64,000 nucleotides of DNA, from the NCBI RefSeq assembly GCF_008035925.1, contig NZ_CP036264.1, forward strand, positions 1,337,409-1,401,408, given 5' to 3'. Positions within the stretch are counted from its first letter, which is position 1. Each line of letters opens with the position of its first letter. Below, piece by piece: positions 48,249 through 56,699 of this stretch. The position numbers and the translations under genes were made by a program. The notes under the pieces were generated by a model, which worked only from the letters and a program-made list of their open reading frames with translations, had not been told where the DNA came from and searched no databases. Source of the DNA: Stieleria maiorica (GTDB lineage: Bacteria; Planctomycetota; Planctomycetia; Pirellulales; Pirellulaceae).

Positions 48249-48261
48249 AGACGGTGCACCA

Positions 48262-48891
48262 CTAGATCGACTTTTGATAGATCGCCGTCAGCAACGCTTC
48301 GGTGTCTTTGAACTTCTTCTTGGTTGCCAACGCTTCATCGATCAACCGCCGCGCTTCGGCCTCGGCGTGCCCCAGCGTGACCAACGCGTCAAAGGTTTCG
48401 CTGACCACTTGATTGCTTTCCGAATCCGTCTCGCCCGCCGGGCCGGCCTGGTCGACCATCAAGGCAAACCGCGGCATCTTGCGTCTCAGTTTGGCGATGA
48501 TCCGTTCGCTCGTTGCCGGACCGATCCCCGGCAAGGCTGACAACCCCTTGGCGTCTTGCTGTTCGATCATCACCGCCAACTCTTTGACCGGACGGACCAT
48601 CGCGCGCAATGCCTTTTTCACCCCGACTCCGTCCACGCTGCAAAACAGGTCAAAGAACTGCCGCTCCGGCTCGGTCGCAAATCCGACCAACCGCGGCGTC
48701 AACCGACCGCCACCTTGGGCGTTGCCTTCGATGTAATCCATCGTGTGCAAGCGGATCGATTGGCCGACTTTGGATTGCAGTTGCCGGCGCGTGTAGTCAC
48801 CGACCAAGACCTCGTATTCGAACGGCGATGACTCAATCGCGATCGACGACTCGGTTACCTGCGTCAGTTTTCCGGCGATGTTCAGAATCAC
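48262..48891 (-). CDS. ruvA: Holliday junction branch-migration protein RuvA
   Basis: 209 aa; the start is GTG 48891. The OB domain (MILNIAGKLTQVTESSIAIE), the helix-hairpin-helix region (FFDLFCSVDGVGVKKALRAM and LSALPGIGPATSERIIAKL) and the C-terminal RuvB-binding domain (SETFDALVTLGHAEAEARRL) are in the correct order. With RuvB it binds and drives four-way junctions. It follows ruvC by 93 bases, which hold a GTTCCCAGG-type palindrome at 48929-48951. RuvB is not in the window. Confidence 0.95.
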   Translation of the reverse strand: MILNIAGKLTQVTESSIAIESSPFEYEVLVGDYTRRQLQSKVGQSIRLHTMDYIEGNAQGGGRLTPRLVGFATEPERQFFDLFCSVDGVGVKKALRAMVRPVKELAVMIEQQDAKGLSALPGIGPATSERIIAKLRRKMPRFALMVDQAGPAGETDSESNQVVSETFDALVTLGHAEAEARRLIDEALATKKKFKDTEALLTAIYQKSI

Positions 48892-48928
48892 GTGTCAAAA
48901 CTAGGGGCTAGGGGGAAGAACAGACTCA

Positions 48929-48951
48929 TTCCCAGGCGGTCCCTGGGAACG
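48929..48951. repeat. Degenerate single GTTCCCAGG palindrome between ruvC and ruvA
   Basis: TTCCCAGG, short GCGGT spacer, CCCTGGGAACG. A compact variant of the tandem unit sitting inside an apparent operon. Confidence 0.75.
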
Positions 48952-48984
48952 TGATAGGATGCTGGAGTGACAGACTGGAAACGT

Positions 48985-49527
48985 CTATGCGAACAGCGGA
49001 TTGTGGCTGAGGTGGAAACCGCAGACGGCGATCGCCAGGGCGTCGGCGACGTCGGCCGGCTCGGGGACTTCGGCCAAATTCAATTGCAACTTCACCGCCA
49101 GTTGCATTTGGTGCTTGGGCGCGTGCCCGTTGCCGGTCATGACCTTCTTGACCTTGGTGGGTTCAAAGCTTTTCACGGGCACGCCAGCTGCCCCGGCGGC
49201 CAGACAGATCACTCCGCGAGCGTGGCCCATCAAGATCGCGGTCTTGGGCCGCGAGTAGTGGGAAAACAACTGCTCCAGGGCCAGGAAGTCGGGCTGGTGC
49301 TGCTCGATGACTTCCGCCACGCCGGAGTGGATCTCAAGCAACCGCGATTCGATCGATGCCTTGGCCTTGCTGCGCACGATCCCCGCTTCGATCAATTGGA
49401 ACTGGCCGCGACGGACACGGATGACGCCGTAACCGGTCGTGTTCAATCCCGGGTCGATGCCCAGAATCGTCATCGGCGACTGGCTCGCCGCGGCACCACC
49501 CAGCTTGACCGCCGCATGGGAGTTCAT
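48985..49527 (-). CDS. ruvC: Holliday junction resolvase RuvC
   Basis: 180 aa. Catalytic acidic residues are D25 (ILGIDPGLNTTGYGV), E85 (FLALEQLFSHYSRPK) and D159/D162 (EPADVADALAIAVC), as in E. coli D7, E66, D138 and D141. It resolves Holliday junctions. ATG 49527 overlaps the cysS stop as TGATG; an internal ATG at 49473 (MTILGID) gives the shorter form typical of E. coli. It is the middle of the cysS-ruvC-ruvA operon. Confidence 0.95.
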   Translation of the reverse strand: MNSHAAVKLGGAAASQSPMTILGIDPGLNTTGYGVIRVRRGQFQLIEAGIVRSKAKASIESRLLEIHSGVAEVIEQHQPDFLALEQLFSHYSRPKTAILMGHARGVICLAAGAAGVPVKSFEPTKVKKVMTGNGHAPKHQMQLAVKLQLNLAEVPEPADVADALAIAVCGFHLSHNPLFA

Positions 49528-51092
49528 CAGGTCAATTCCCAGCTGGTGCCTTCTTTCTTGTCCAACAGTGCCACGCCGAGTTCGCCGAGACGATTTCGGA
49601 TGGCGTCCCCGGTCGCATAATCTTTCCGCTCCCGGGCTTCCTTGCGAAGATCGATCAACAAGTGAATCGTCTTGTCGAGCAACTCCTGGGCGACTTCATC
49701 GCCGCCGCCGGCGACCGGCGGCTTGCCGAACAGTCCCAACACATTGGTCAGCTCTTTCATCGAACGCACGGCCGCGATCAGAGCGACGACCTCGGGCGAC
49801 GAAGTGTCTGCCCCTTTGGCGAGCGTGTTTTCATTCAGATAACGATTCAGCAGACGCAACCAGTCGAACAGCACGCTGATCGCCGCCCCGGTGTTGAAGT
49901 CATCGTCCATCGCGGCGACGAACTTCTCTCGCAGCGAGTGGACCTGTTCCAACAAGGCGTCTTTGCCGGGATCAAATTCGCCCTCGGACCGCGTCTTGGC
50001 GGGCTTCAGACCGTCGTCGTCGTAATAGGAGATTCCCGTGATCTCTTCGAACCGCTCGAACAGCCGATAGAAACCGTCCAATGCAGCACCGGCTTCTTCC
50101 AGGCCCGCTTCGCTGTACAGGATGGTGCTGCGGTAATGGGTTCGCAGCAAGAAGAACCGAATCCGGGTTCCGGTGTGGCGTCGGATCAGGGCGCTCAATC
50201 CGCCGTCGCCCTTGGAGCGGCTGATCTTTCCCGCCGCCGCCTCTTCGGCCGATTCTTCGCGGTCGCCCTTGCCGCCCAGCTTTCCCTTACCCTCGGAACG
50301 CATCAGCCCGTTGTGCATCCAATACTTGACCATCGGGGCGTCGTGGCAGCATCCGCTTTGCGCCAGTTCGTTCTCGTGGTGCGGGAACATCAGGTCCAGC
50401 CCGCCGCCGTGGATATCGAAGGTCTTGCCCAAGATTTCGTGGCTCATCGCCGAGCACTCGATATGCCAGCCGGGTCGGCCGCGTCCCCAGGGGCTGTCCC
50501 ACGAGATTTCGCCGGGCTTGGCCGATTTCCAGAGTGCGAAGTCGCCGGAAGAACGTTTCTTCGCAGCCGCCTCGCCGCCTTCACCCTGCTGGTCATCGAC
50601 GCTGCGGTTGGAAAGCTGACCGTAGTTGGGGTCTTTGACGACGTCGAAGAAGACGTCGCCGTCGACTTCATAGGCGTGACCTTTTTCGATCAGCCGCTCG
50701 ATGAAGCCGATGATCTGGGGCATGTGATCGGTCGCCCGCGGCATGAAATCGATCTGGTTGACGCCCAGTTCGCGGAGATTTGCCATGTAGTCGGCCGTCA
50801 TCTCCGTCGCGATCTGGGACACCGGCAGCTCTCGTTCCTTGCTCTTGTTGATCAGCTTGTCGTCGACGTCGGTGATGTTCACCACCCACGTCGGCTGGTA
50901 TCCGCTGTAACGCAAGTAACGCTTGACGGTGTCAAAGATGACCGGGCCGACCATGTGGCCGATGTGCGATTCGGCATACACCGTCGGTCCACACAGGTAG
51001 ATCCCCACCGCGGGCGGAGAAAGCGGCTCGAAGGGCTCTTTGGTTTTCGTCAGCGTGTTGTAGACGCGAAGCTGGCTGGCTGGCTTTGTCAC
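49527..51092 (-). CDS. cysS: Cysteinyl-tRNA synthetase
   Basis: 521 aa from a GTG at 51092 (protein [14 protein letters not shown]...). [17 protein letters not shown] contains the zinc cysteine and the HIGH motif (H43-M47). The synthetase core is clear: [55 protein letters not shown]. The KMSKS equivalent is KISRS, preceded by an unusual Gly/Lys/Glu-rich insertion (about 20 residues, [20 protein letters not shown]). The C-terminal DALR-like domain ends EGTSWELT. It charges tRNA-Cys. No ATG fits: upstream frame is long but without family similarity. Confidence 0.95.
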   Translation of the reverse strand: MTKPASQLRVYNTLTKTKEPFEPLSPPAVGIYLCGPTVYAESHIGHMVGPVIFDTVKRYLRYSGYQPTWVVNITDVDDKLINKSKERELPVSQIATEMTADYMANLRELGVNQIDFMPRATDHMPQIIGFIERLIEKGHAYEVDGDVFFDVVKDPNYGQLSNRSVDDQQGEGGEAAAKKRSSGDFALWKSAKPGEISWDSPWGRGRPGWHIECSAMSHEILGKTFDIHGGGLDLMFPHHENELAQSGCCHDAPMVKYWMHNGLMRSEGKGKLGGKGDREESAEEAAAGKISRSKGDGGLSALIRRHTGTRIRFFLLRTHYRSTILYSEAGLEEAGAALDGFYRLFERFEEITGISYYDDDGLKPAKTRSEGEFDPGKDALLEQVHSLREKFVAAMDDDFNTGAAISVLFDWLRLLNRYLNENTLAKGADTSSPEVVALIAAVRSMKELTNVLGLFGKPPVAGGGDEVAQELLDKTIHLLIDLRKEARERKDYATGDAIRNRLGELGVALLDKKEGTSWELT

Positions 51093-51773
51093 GATCGGTC
51101 GGCAAACAAAATGGAATGACGGAGGGAAAGATGCAGATTGTAGGGATGCGTGGGGCTCCCGCCGAGCCCGATTCACGGAACAGATCCCGAGCACCTGGAG
51201 AAGGGAGGCCGAACTGGCAAAACATTGGGGGCAAAACAATTCAACCGACAGGATCAGCCGCCCCATGTCCCTTCCCTTCCTACGGCCTCCCATCATTGTC
51301 CCCGTATCATTCTGCCCCGTATCATTCTGCCTTCTCCCTGTCGAGCGCGGTCCCAGCTCGGGCCGCTCGCTTACGCTTCCCGCTGGCATTCATTCTGGGA
51401 TCGTTTTGTCCCCATCGTTTTGCCCGCCCCGTCCAGTGACGACTTCGCGCAAGCCCCCCAGGACCACCGAAACCGCGTTCCCGCCCAGGTTCCTTGTGCC
51501 CCTCTCATTGACCAAACCGCTTGTCGCAAATAGATTTACGCCCGCTTGGCCGAAACGAGGTGAAATCGATCGGGCCTCCCAGGCGGATCACAGCGTTGAT
51601 TCGCGGCGACACCATGCCGAGCAACCACGCCCCCGATGACTCCCGAGTGACCCCTACTTTCTCCACGAGCGACAGCGGCGCCGGTATACGTAAGTCCTTG
51701 TTTTGACTGAAGATAGCGACACACACTCCGCACGCTCACGCCCCTTCTGAGACGGTTTCGATAGAGAACAACC
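51093..51773. other. Long divergent intergenic region, cysS/ppdK
   Basis: 681 bases. CCCGTATCATTCTGC occurs twice in tandem (51301-51330). ATCGTTTTGTCC/ATCGTTTTGCCC occurs at 51400-51425, and a GGGGGCAAAACAATT stretch lies near 51230. No supported gene or RNA structure. The ppdK promoter probably lies in the last 150 bases. Confidence 0.55.
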
Positions 51774-54413
51774 ATGGCGAACAAGATGGTCTATTACTTC
51801 GGTAAAACAAAAACCGAAGGCAAAGGCAAACCCAAAGCTCTCCTCGGCGGTAAAGGACTGAACCTCGCCGAAATGACCTCCATCGGACTTCCGGTTCCCC
51901 CCGGATTCACGATCACCACCGAAGTCTGTGACCAGTACTACAAGGCCGGCAAACAGTTGCCCAGCGGCCTGATGGACGAGGTCGGCAAAGCGATCAAAAA
52001 GCTCGAAAAAGAGCTCGGCAAAAAATTCGGCGACGAAGAAAACCCGCTGCTGGTCAGCGTTCGCTCCGGAGCGGCGGTCAGCATGCCCGGGATGATGAAC
52101 ACCATCTTGAACCTGGGACTAAACGACCAATCCACCGAGGGATTGGCCAAGGCGACCAAGAACGAGCGATTCGCCTACGACGCCTACCGCCGGCTGATCA
52201 ACATGTTCGGCGACGTGGTGATGGGCATGGACCACCACCAGTTCGAAGTCGCGTTTGACAAGGTCAAGAAAAAGTACGACGTCACCGACGACACCGAAGT
52301 GCCCGCCGAAGGCTTGAAAGAGCTGTGTGAAGCGTACAAAGAAGTCTACAAGGAACACACCGGCGAGGTGTTCCCGCAGGACCCGGTCGCCCAATTGGAG
52401 CTGTCGATCGAAGCCGTCTTCGGATCCTGGAACACCGATCGTGCGGTCAAATACCGCGAGATCGAAGGCATCCGCCACCTGTTGGGAACCGCCGTCAACG
52501 TCCAGTCGATGGTCTATGGAAACATGGGCGAAGACTCGGGCACCGGCGTCGCGTTCACGCGAAACCCCAACACCGGCGAAAACAAGTTCTATGGCGAATT
52601 CCTGATCAACGCCCAGGGTGAAGACGTGGTCGCGGGGATCCGCACGCCCCAGCCGGTCGCCGAAATGCCGAAATGGAATCGCGCGATCCACAAAGAGCTG
52701 CTCGAGGTCAAAAAGACGCTCGAAAACCACTACGCCGAAATGCAGGACATCGAGTTCACGATCGAGCGTGGCACGCTGTACATGCTGCAAACGCGGACCG
52801 GAAAACGAACCGGCATCGCGGCGGTCAAGATCGCCTGTGACTTCGTCAAGGAAGGGCTGATCGACCAAAAGGAAGCGGTCATGCGTGTTCCGCCGAACGC
52901 CCTGACACAATTGCTGCTGCCCAGTTTCAAGACCACCGCCCGCAACGCTGCCGAAGTGCTGTGCAAGGGCATCAACGCCTCGCCGGGTGCGGCGGTCGGC
53001 AAGCCCGCCTTCACGGCCGAGGAAGCCCGCGAACGAAAAGACGCCGGGGAAGACATCATTTTGGTGCGTCGCGAAACCAGCCCCGAAGACGTCGACGGCA
53101 TGAGCGCCGCGGTCGGCATCCTGACCAGCACCGGTGGTGCAACCAGCCACGCGGCGGTTGTCGCCCGAGGCTGGGGCAAGTGCTGCGTCGCCGGTGCCTC
53201 GGACGTCCAGATCGACGAGAAGAAAAAGCAGCTGAAAGTCCACGGAAAAACGATCGGGGTCAACGACCTGATCAGTTTGGACGGGACCACCGGCGAAGTC
53301 ATGCTGGGATCCGTGGAAACACAAGAGCCCAAGCTGTCCGGCGATTTCGCCAAGCTGATGAAGTGGGCCGACGAGTACCGCACCCTGGCCGTCCGAACCA
53401 ACGCGGATTCGCCCGCCGACAGCAAACGCGCCCGCGACTTCGGCGCCGAAGGCATCGGACTGTGCCGGACCGAGCACATGTTCTTCGATCAAGACCGCAT
53501 CATCCACATGCGGGCGATGATTCTGGCCGAAGAAGAGCCGGAACGACGCGAAGCACTCGCCAAACTGCTGCCCTTCCAACGCAAGGACTTTGAAGGGATC
53601 TTCAAGGCGATGGCCGGACTGCCCGTCACGATCCGACTGCTGGACCCGCCGCTGCACGAGTTCCTGCCCCACGACACGGCCGCGCAAAAAGAAATGGCCG
53701 CCGAATTGGGTGTCAAGGCAACGGACATCAAGAAACGCATCGAAGCGCTCCACGAAGCCAACCCGATGCTCGGTCACCGCGGTTGCCGCTTGAGCATCAC
53801 CTACCCCGAAGTCCTGGAGATGCAGGTCCGAGCGATCACCGAGGCCGCGATCAGCTGTGCCAAGAAGAAGGTCAAGGCCCACCCGGAGATCATGATTCCG
53901 CTGGTCGGAACCTACCAGGAACTGGCGCTGCTGCGTAAGAAGGTCGAAGAAACGATCGAAAAGACCGTCGCCGCCAAGAAGTTCGATGGCAACCTGGACA
54001 TCTCGATCGGCACCATGATCGAAATCCCCCGCGCCTGCCTGACGGCCGACGAAATCGCCGAGCACGCCGATTTCTTTAGCTTCGGCACGAACGACTTGAC
54101 TCAAATGGCGTTCGGCTACAGCCGTGACGACATCGGCGGCTTCCTGCCCGACTACCTGGACCAAGAAATCCTGGAAGTCGACCCGTTCCAGTCGCTGGAC
54201 CAAACCGGTGTCGGCCAGCTCGTCGAACTCGGCGTCACCAAAGGCCGCTCGGCCAAGAAAGCGCTCAAGATCGGCATCTGTGGCGAACACGGCGGCGACC
54301 CGAGCAGCGTCGAATTCTGCCACCGAGCCGGGTTGAACTACGTCAGCTGCAGCCCGTTCCGCGTGCCGATCGCCCGATTGGCCGCCGCCCAAGCAGCGAT
54401 CACCAACAGCTAG
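51774..54413 (+). CDS. ppdK: Pyruvate, phosphate dikinase
   Basis: 879 aa. Domains are in normal order: nucleotide-binding (YYFGKTKTEGKGKPKALLGG, PLLVSVRSGAAVSMPGMMNT), phosphohistidine domain with H459 (TSTGGATSHAAVVARGWGK), and a TIM-barrel PEP-binding domain (EGIGLCRTEHMFFD, LGHRGCRLSITYPEV, FGTNDLTQMAFGYSRDD, EHGGDPSS). It interconverts ATP, pyruvate and phosphate with AMP, PEP and diphosphate, in glycolysis or gluconeogenesis. A single gene with a strong terminator. It and fba both lie in the window but are not linked in an operon. Confidence 0.98.
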   Translation: MANKMVYYFGKTKTEGKGKPKALLGGKGLNLAEMTSIGLPVPPGFTITTEVCDQYYKAGKQLPSGLMDEVGKAIKKLEKELGKKFGDEENPLLVSVRSGAAVSMPGMMNTILNLGLNDQSTEGLAKATKNERFAYDAYRRLINMFGDVVMGMDHHQFEVAFDKVKKKYDVTDDTEVPAEGLKELCEAYKEVYKEHTGEVFPQDPVAQLELSIEAVFGSWNTDRAVKYREIEGIRHLLGTAVNVQSMVYGNMGEDSGTGVAFTRNPNTGENKFYGEFLINAQGEDVVAGIRTPQPVAEMPKWNRAIHKELLEVKKTLENHYAEMQDIEFTIERGTLYMLQTRTGKRTGIAAVKIACDFVKEGLIDQKEAVMRVPPNALTQLLLPSFKTTARNAAEVLCKGINASPGAAVGKPAFTAEEARERKDAGEDIILVRRETSPEDVDGMSAAVGILTSTGGATSHAAVVARGWGKCCVAGASDVQIDEKKKQLKVHGKTIGVNDLISLDGTTGEVMLGSVETQEPKLSGDFAKLMKWADEYRTLAVRTNADSPADSKRARDFGAEGIGLCRTEHMFFDQDRIIHMRAMILAEEEPERREALAKLLPFQRKDFEGIFKAMAGLPVTIRLLDPPLHEFLPHDTAAQKEMAAELGVKATDIKKRIEALHEANPMLGHRGCRLSITYPEVLEMQVRAITEAAISCAKKKVKAHPEIMIPLVGTYQELALLRKKVEETIEKTVAAKKFDGNLDISIGTMIEIPRACLTADEIAEHADFFSFGTNDLTQMAFGYSRDDIGGFLPDYLDQEILEVDPFQSLDQTGVGQLVELGVTKGRSAKKALKIGICGEHGGDPSSVEFCHRAGLNYVSCSPFRVPIARLAAAQAAITNS

Positions 54414-54441
54414 GGCATCGGCAAACGATCGAAATCACGAA

Positions 54442-54474
54442 AAGACTCGGCTGTGTTCAGCCGGGTCTTTTTTT
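54442..54474 (+). terminator. Intrinsic terminator after ppdK
   Basis: AAGACTCGGCTG pairs with CAGCCGGGTCTT (one G-T pair) around TGTT, followed by a run of seven to eight T. Confidence 0.92.
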
Positions 54475-54506
54475 GTGCAGATGCCCTGGAGCGAGACGGG
54501 CCGCTG

Positions 54507-54570
54507 ATGCCAGCCCGACGCGTAAGCGAGGGGCGCCAAGTGGCCCCTCGCTTACGCGTCGGGCTGGCAT
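54507..54570. repeat. Palindromic repeat, copy 3, with paired base change
   Basis: ATGCCAGCCCGACGCGTAAG pairs with CTTACGCGTCGGGCTGGCAT. Where copies 1 and 2 have GTGAGC/GCTCAC, this has GTAAGC/GCTTAC, so both arms changed together. It lies in a convergent gap. Confidence 0.93.
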
Positions 54571-54610
54571 GAACAAACCCTCGGACCGCCCCAACGGACA
54601 CCGCCCTCCG

Positions 54611-56029
54611 CTACGGCTGCAAGCAGTGCCGATTGGCCATGCTGATGCCGCTGACGATCGCGCCGACGATACCGACAAACCCCTGATCGGTGCCGCACAA
54701 GAACACGTTCGGCAGATGGGTCGTGCCATCGAGCTGCTTGGTCGGCGCGCCGTAGACGGCCCCGTTGTCATGCCAGGTGAATCGACGGATCGTCTTTGGC
54801 GTGAACACGTCGGTGTCGACCACGTACTGACGAAAGTCGGGCATGAAACGCACCGACGAAGCCACGGCTAAATCGTACTGCCGCACCTTCTCCGCCTGGT
54901 ACTTTGCATCGGGCAACTCGCACCAGCGATCGTGATTGGCCAGCGTGGTGATCCGCAGCACGCCATCGGGCAATTCGCCTTCGTCGTCTTCGTAGATGTA
55001 ATTGTTGGGCGAACAAATCACGCCCGTGCGCGCGTCGCACAGGTCATCGTCGGGGCGATTCCAGTGAAACGAATCGCTGTCGTTGTAAAAGACGATCGTC
55101 CGATCGAACCCGAACGACTGGGGCATTCGATCCAGGATCGAGATCGATTCGATAAACGAGAGTTTTCCTGCTCGCGCGACATCGACCTCCGTCACGTCGT
55201 CGCACAGTCGCATCGTTTCGATGTTGCCGGCCGACGACAGAATGCGGGTGGCGGTCAGCTCGGTTCCGTCATCCAGCACGACACCCGCAGCGCGGCCGTT
55301 TTCCACGTGGATCCGGGAGACGCCGCTCCGCAGTTTTAACTCACCGCCCAGCCCACGAAACTTGCGGACCAGGTTCTTCAGGATCACCCGCACGCCTTTA
55401 AACGGACGGCCGAACCCTTCCAGATAACAGGCCCGAAACATGATGCAGAACTGGCCGAAGTCCATGTCGTTTTCACGGGCGTTGCCATACCACATCAGCG
55501 GGCAGAGCAGCATTTCGATCAACAGCGGCTCGCTCAGGTGCTCTGCCATTACCTCCCGCGCCGACCGCATGAATCGCTCGTCGGCCCCGTCCATGTCGGA
55601 ATAGTCCAACAGCGAGTCACACAGCGAGCGGAATCCGTCGACCTGGCCGGGGAATCGCTCGGCGATCTCGTTTTCCAGCAGTCCGATGTCGTTGCTGAAA
55701 TCCAGCGAGACACCGGGAAACCGGATCGACGACCCGATCTGCTCGGCAAGCTTGAAATCATCCCAGCGGAAACGCAGCTGCCGGATCAGCTTTGCCAGCG
55801 GCCCCTTCTTTGTCCCACGCTTGGCATAATTGGTCATCGCGTGGAGGCCGACGTCATAGTCTCGGCCCCCCATGCGGTAAAAGGAATTCAGGCCGCCGAT
55901 CGTGTAGTGGCGTTCAAGAATACAGACACGTTGGTCGTAGTGGGCCAGGCGGATCCCGGCGGCCAAGCCACTCATCCCGGCGCCGATGATGATCGTGTCG
56001 TAATGGTCGGCTGCGGACGGCTCGGTCAC
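54611..56029 (-). CDS. CrtI-like FAD-dependent oxidoreductase / desaturase
   Basis: 472 aa. An N-terminal dinucleotide motif TIIIGAGMSGLAAGIRLAHY, then CILERHYTIGGLNSFYRMGG with DVGLHAMTNY, and the C-terminal FAD-contacting stretch LPNVFLCGTDQGFVGIVGAI fit the phytoene-desaturase/retinol-saturase superfamily. The substrate is not evident: it could act on isoprenoids or on acyl chains. It is the last gene of a set with ACP (37 bases upstream) and a ketoacyl-ACP synthase, which favours an acyl or mixed substrate. It ends in a convergent gap. Confidence 0.85.
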   Translation of the reverse strand: MTEPSAADHYDTIIIGAGMSGLAAGIRLAHYDQRVCILERHYTIGGLNSFYRMGGRDYDVGLHAMTNYAKRGTKKGPLAKLIRQLRFRWDDFKLAEQIGSSIRFPGVSLDFSNDIGLLENEIAERFPGQVDGFRSLCDSLLDYSDMDGADERFMRSAREVMAEHLSEPLLIEMLLCPLMWYGNARENDMDFGQFCIMFRACYLEGFGRPFKGVRVILKNLVRKFRGLGGELKLRSGVSRIHVENGRAAGVVLDDGTELTATRILSSAGNIETMRLCDDVTEVDVARAGKLSFIESISILDRMPQSFGFDRTIVFYNDSDSFHWNRPDDDLCDARTGVICSPNNYIYEDDEGELPDGVLRITTLANHDRWCELPDAKYQAEKVRQYDLAVASSVRFMPDFRQYVVDTDVFTPKTIRRFTWHDNGAVYGAPTKQLDGTTHLPNVFLCGTDQGFVGIVGAIVSGISMANRHCLQP

Positions 56030-56065
56030 GAAATTTCCAACGCTTTGACGGCCAAAGCCGCGGGA

Positions 56066-56326
56066 TCAGGTTTTGACGATGTCACGCATCTTGGGTTCCA
56101 GATACGCCACCGTGGACGCCATGCTGGCCAGCTCCCCATACTCCTCTTCGGGAATCTGGACGCGGTGCCGCTTCCGCAGCTCCATCACGATGTCCAGAAA
56201 GTCCATGCTGTCGAGCTCCAACTGCTCACGGAACGCAACATCGTCTTTCAGATCGTCCAGGTCTTCGTCCGGCGAAATGTCTTCGAGAATGTCCAGGATT
56301 TCGTCGCGGATTTCGGCAGGCGTCAT
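56066..56326 (-). CDS. Acyl carrier protein (dedicated)
   Basis: 86 aa from ATG 56326. The phosphopantetheine site is ELDSMDFLDIVMEL; here DSM replaces the usual DSL. The rest is acidic with the helical pattern EILDILEDISPDEDLDDLKD at the N-terminus. It is distinct from a housekeeping AcpP, which would be nearer 78 aa with DSLDTVE. It probably carries chains for the neighbouring ketoacyl synthase and oxidoreductase. The frame extends 24 codons upstream without support. Confidence 0.9.
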   Translation of the reverse strand: MTPAEIRDEILDILEDISPDEDLDDLKDDVAFREQLELDSMDFLDIVMELRKRHRVQIPEEEYGELASMASTVAYLEPKMRDIVKT

Positions 56327-56699
56327 TGCTATTCGGGATGGGGTTGAAAACGGGCGGATTGAAAACGGTGCGGAAGCAGGAATTGCCGGGCCGCCCATCT
56401 TACCGCCTGGGCATCAAATTTCGAAGTGCCCGAGAGCGACGAAATTCCGATTCCTGGTCGCAGCCGGCGAGCTGAACACGGGGCAGTCGATCCGGCCCGC
56501 AATCCACCGAATGAATCCTTCCGATCACAAACTGAGCCGTAGGCGCTAGCCTCGGGCCTTACGGGTCTCGAAGGGCAACCTAAGGCCCGCGGCTAGCGCC
56601 GTCGGCTCATAGAATAGGGGCATTAGGTCGGCGCCCTGCGGCTGATATCGAGCGATTCTGCGCTGCCCTCTTGGTGCCTGAAAGCGAAACGCCGCCGAA
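56327..56699. other. Gap between ketoacyl synthase and ACP genes, with palindrome
   Basis: 373 bases, unusually long within a same-strand cluster. It contains the hairpin at 56533-56609 and no supported gene. Confidence 0.55.
56533..56609. repeat. 77-bp hairpin between ketoacyl synthase and ACP genes
   Basis: TGAGCCGTAGGCGCTAGCCT, CGGGCCTTA pairs with TAAGGCCCGCGGCTAGCGCC, GTCGGCTCA with few mismatches. The loop is about 20 bases. Confidence 0.88.

Noticed and set aside
52119-54392. 757-codon minus-strand frame opposite ppdK, and similar long antisense frames opposite groEL and secA
   Set aside because: Composition shadows of strongly codon-biased conserved genes; the sense genes are unambiguous.
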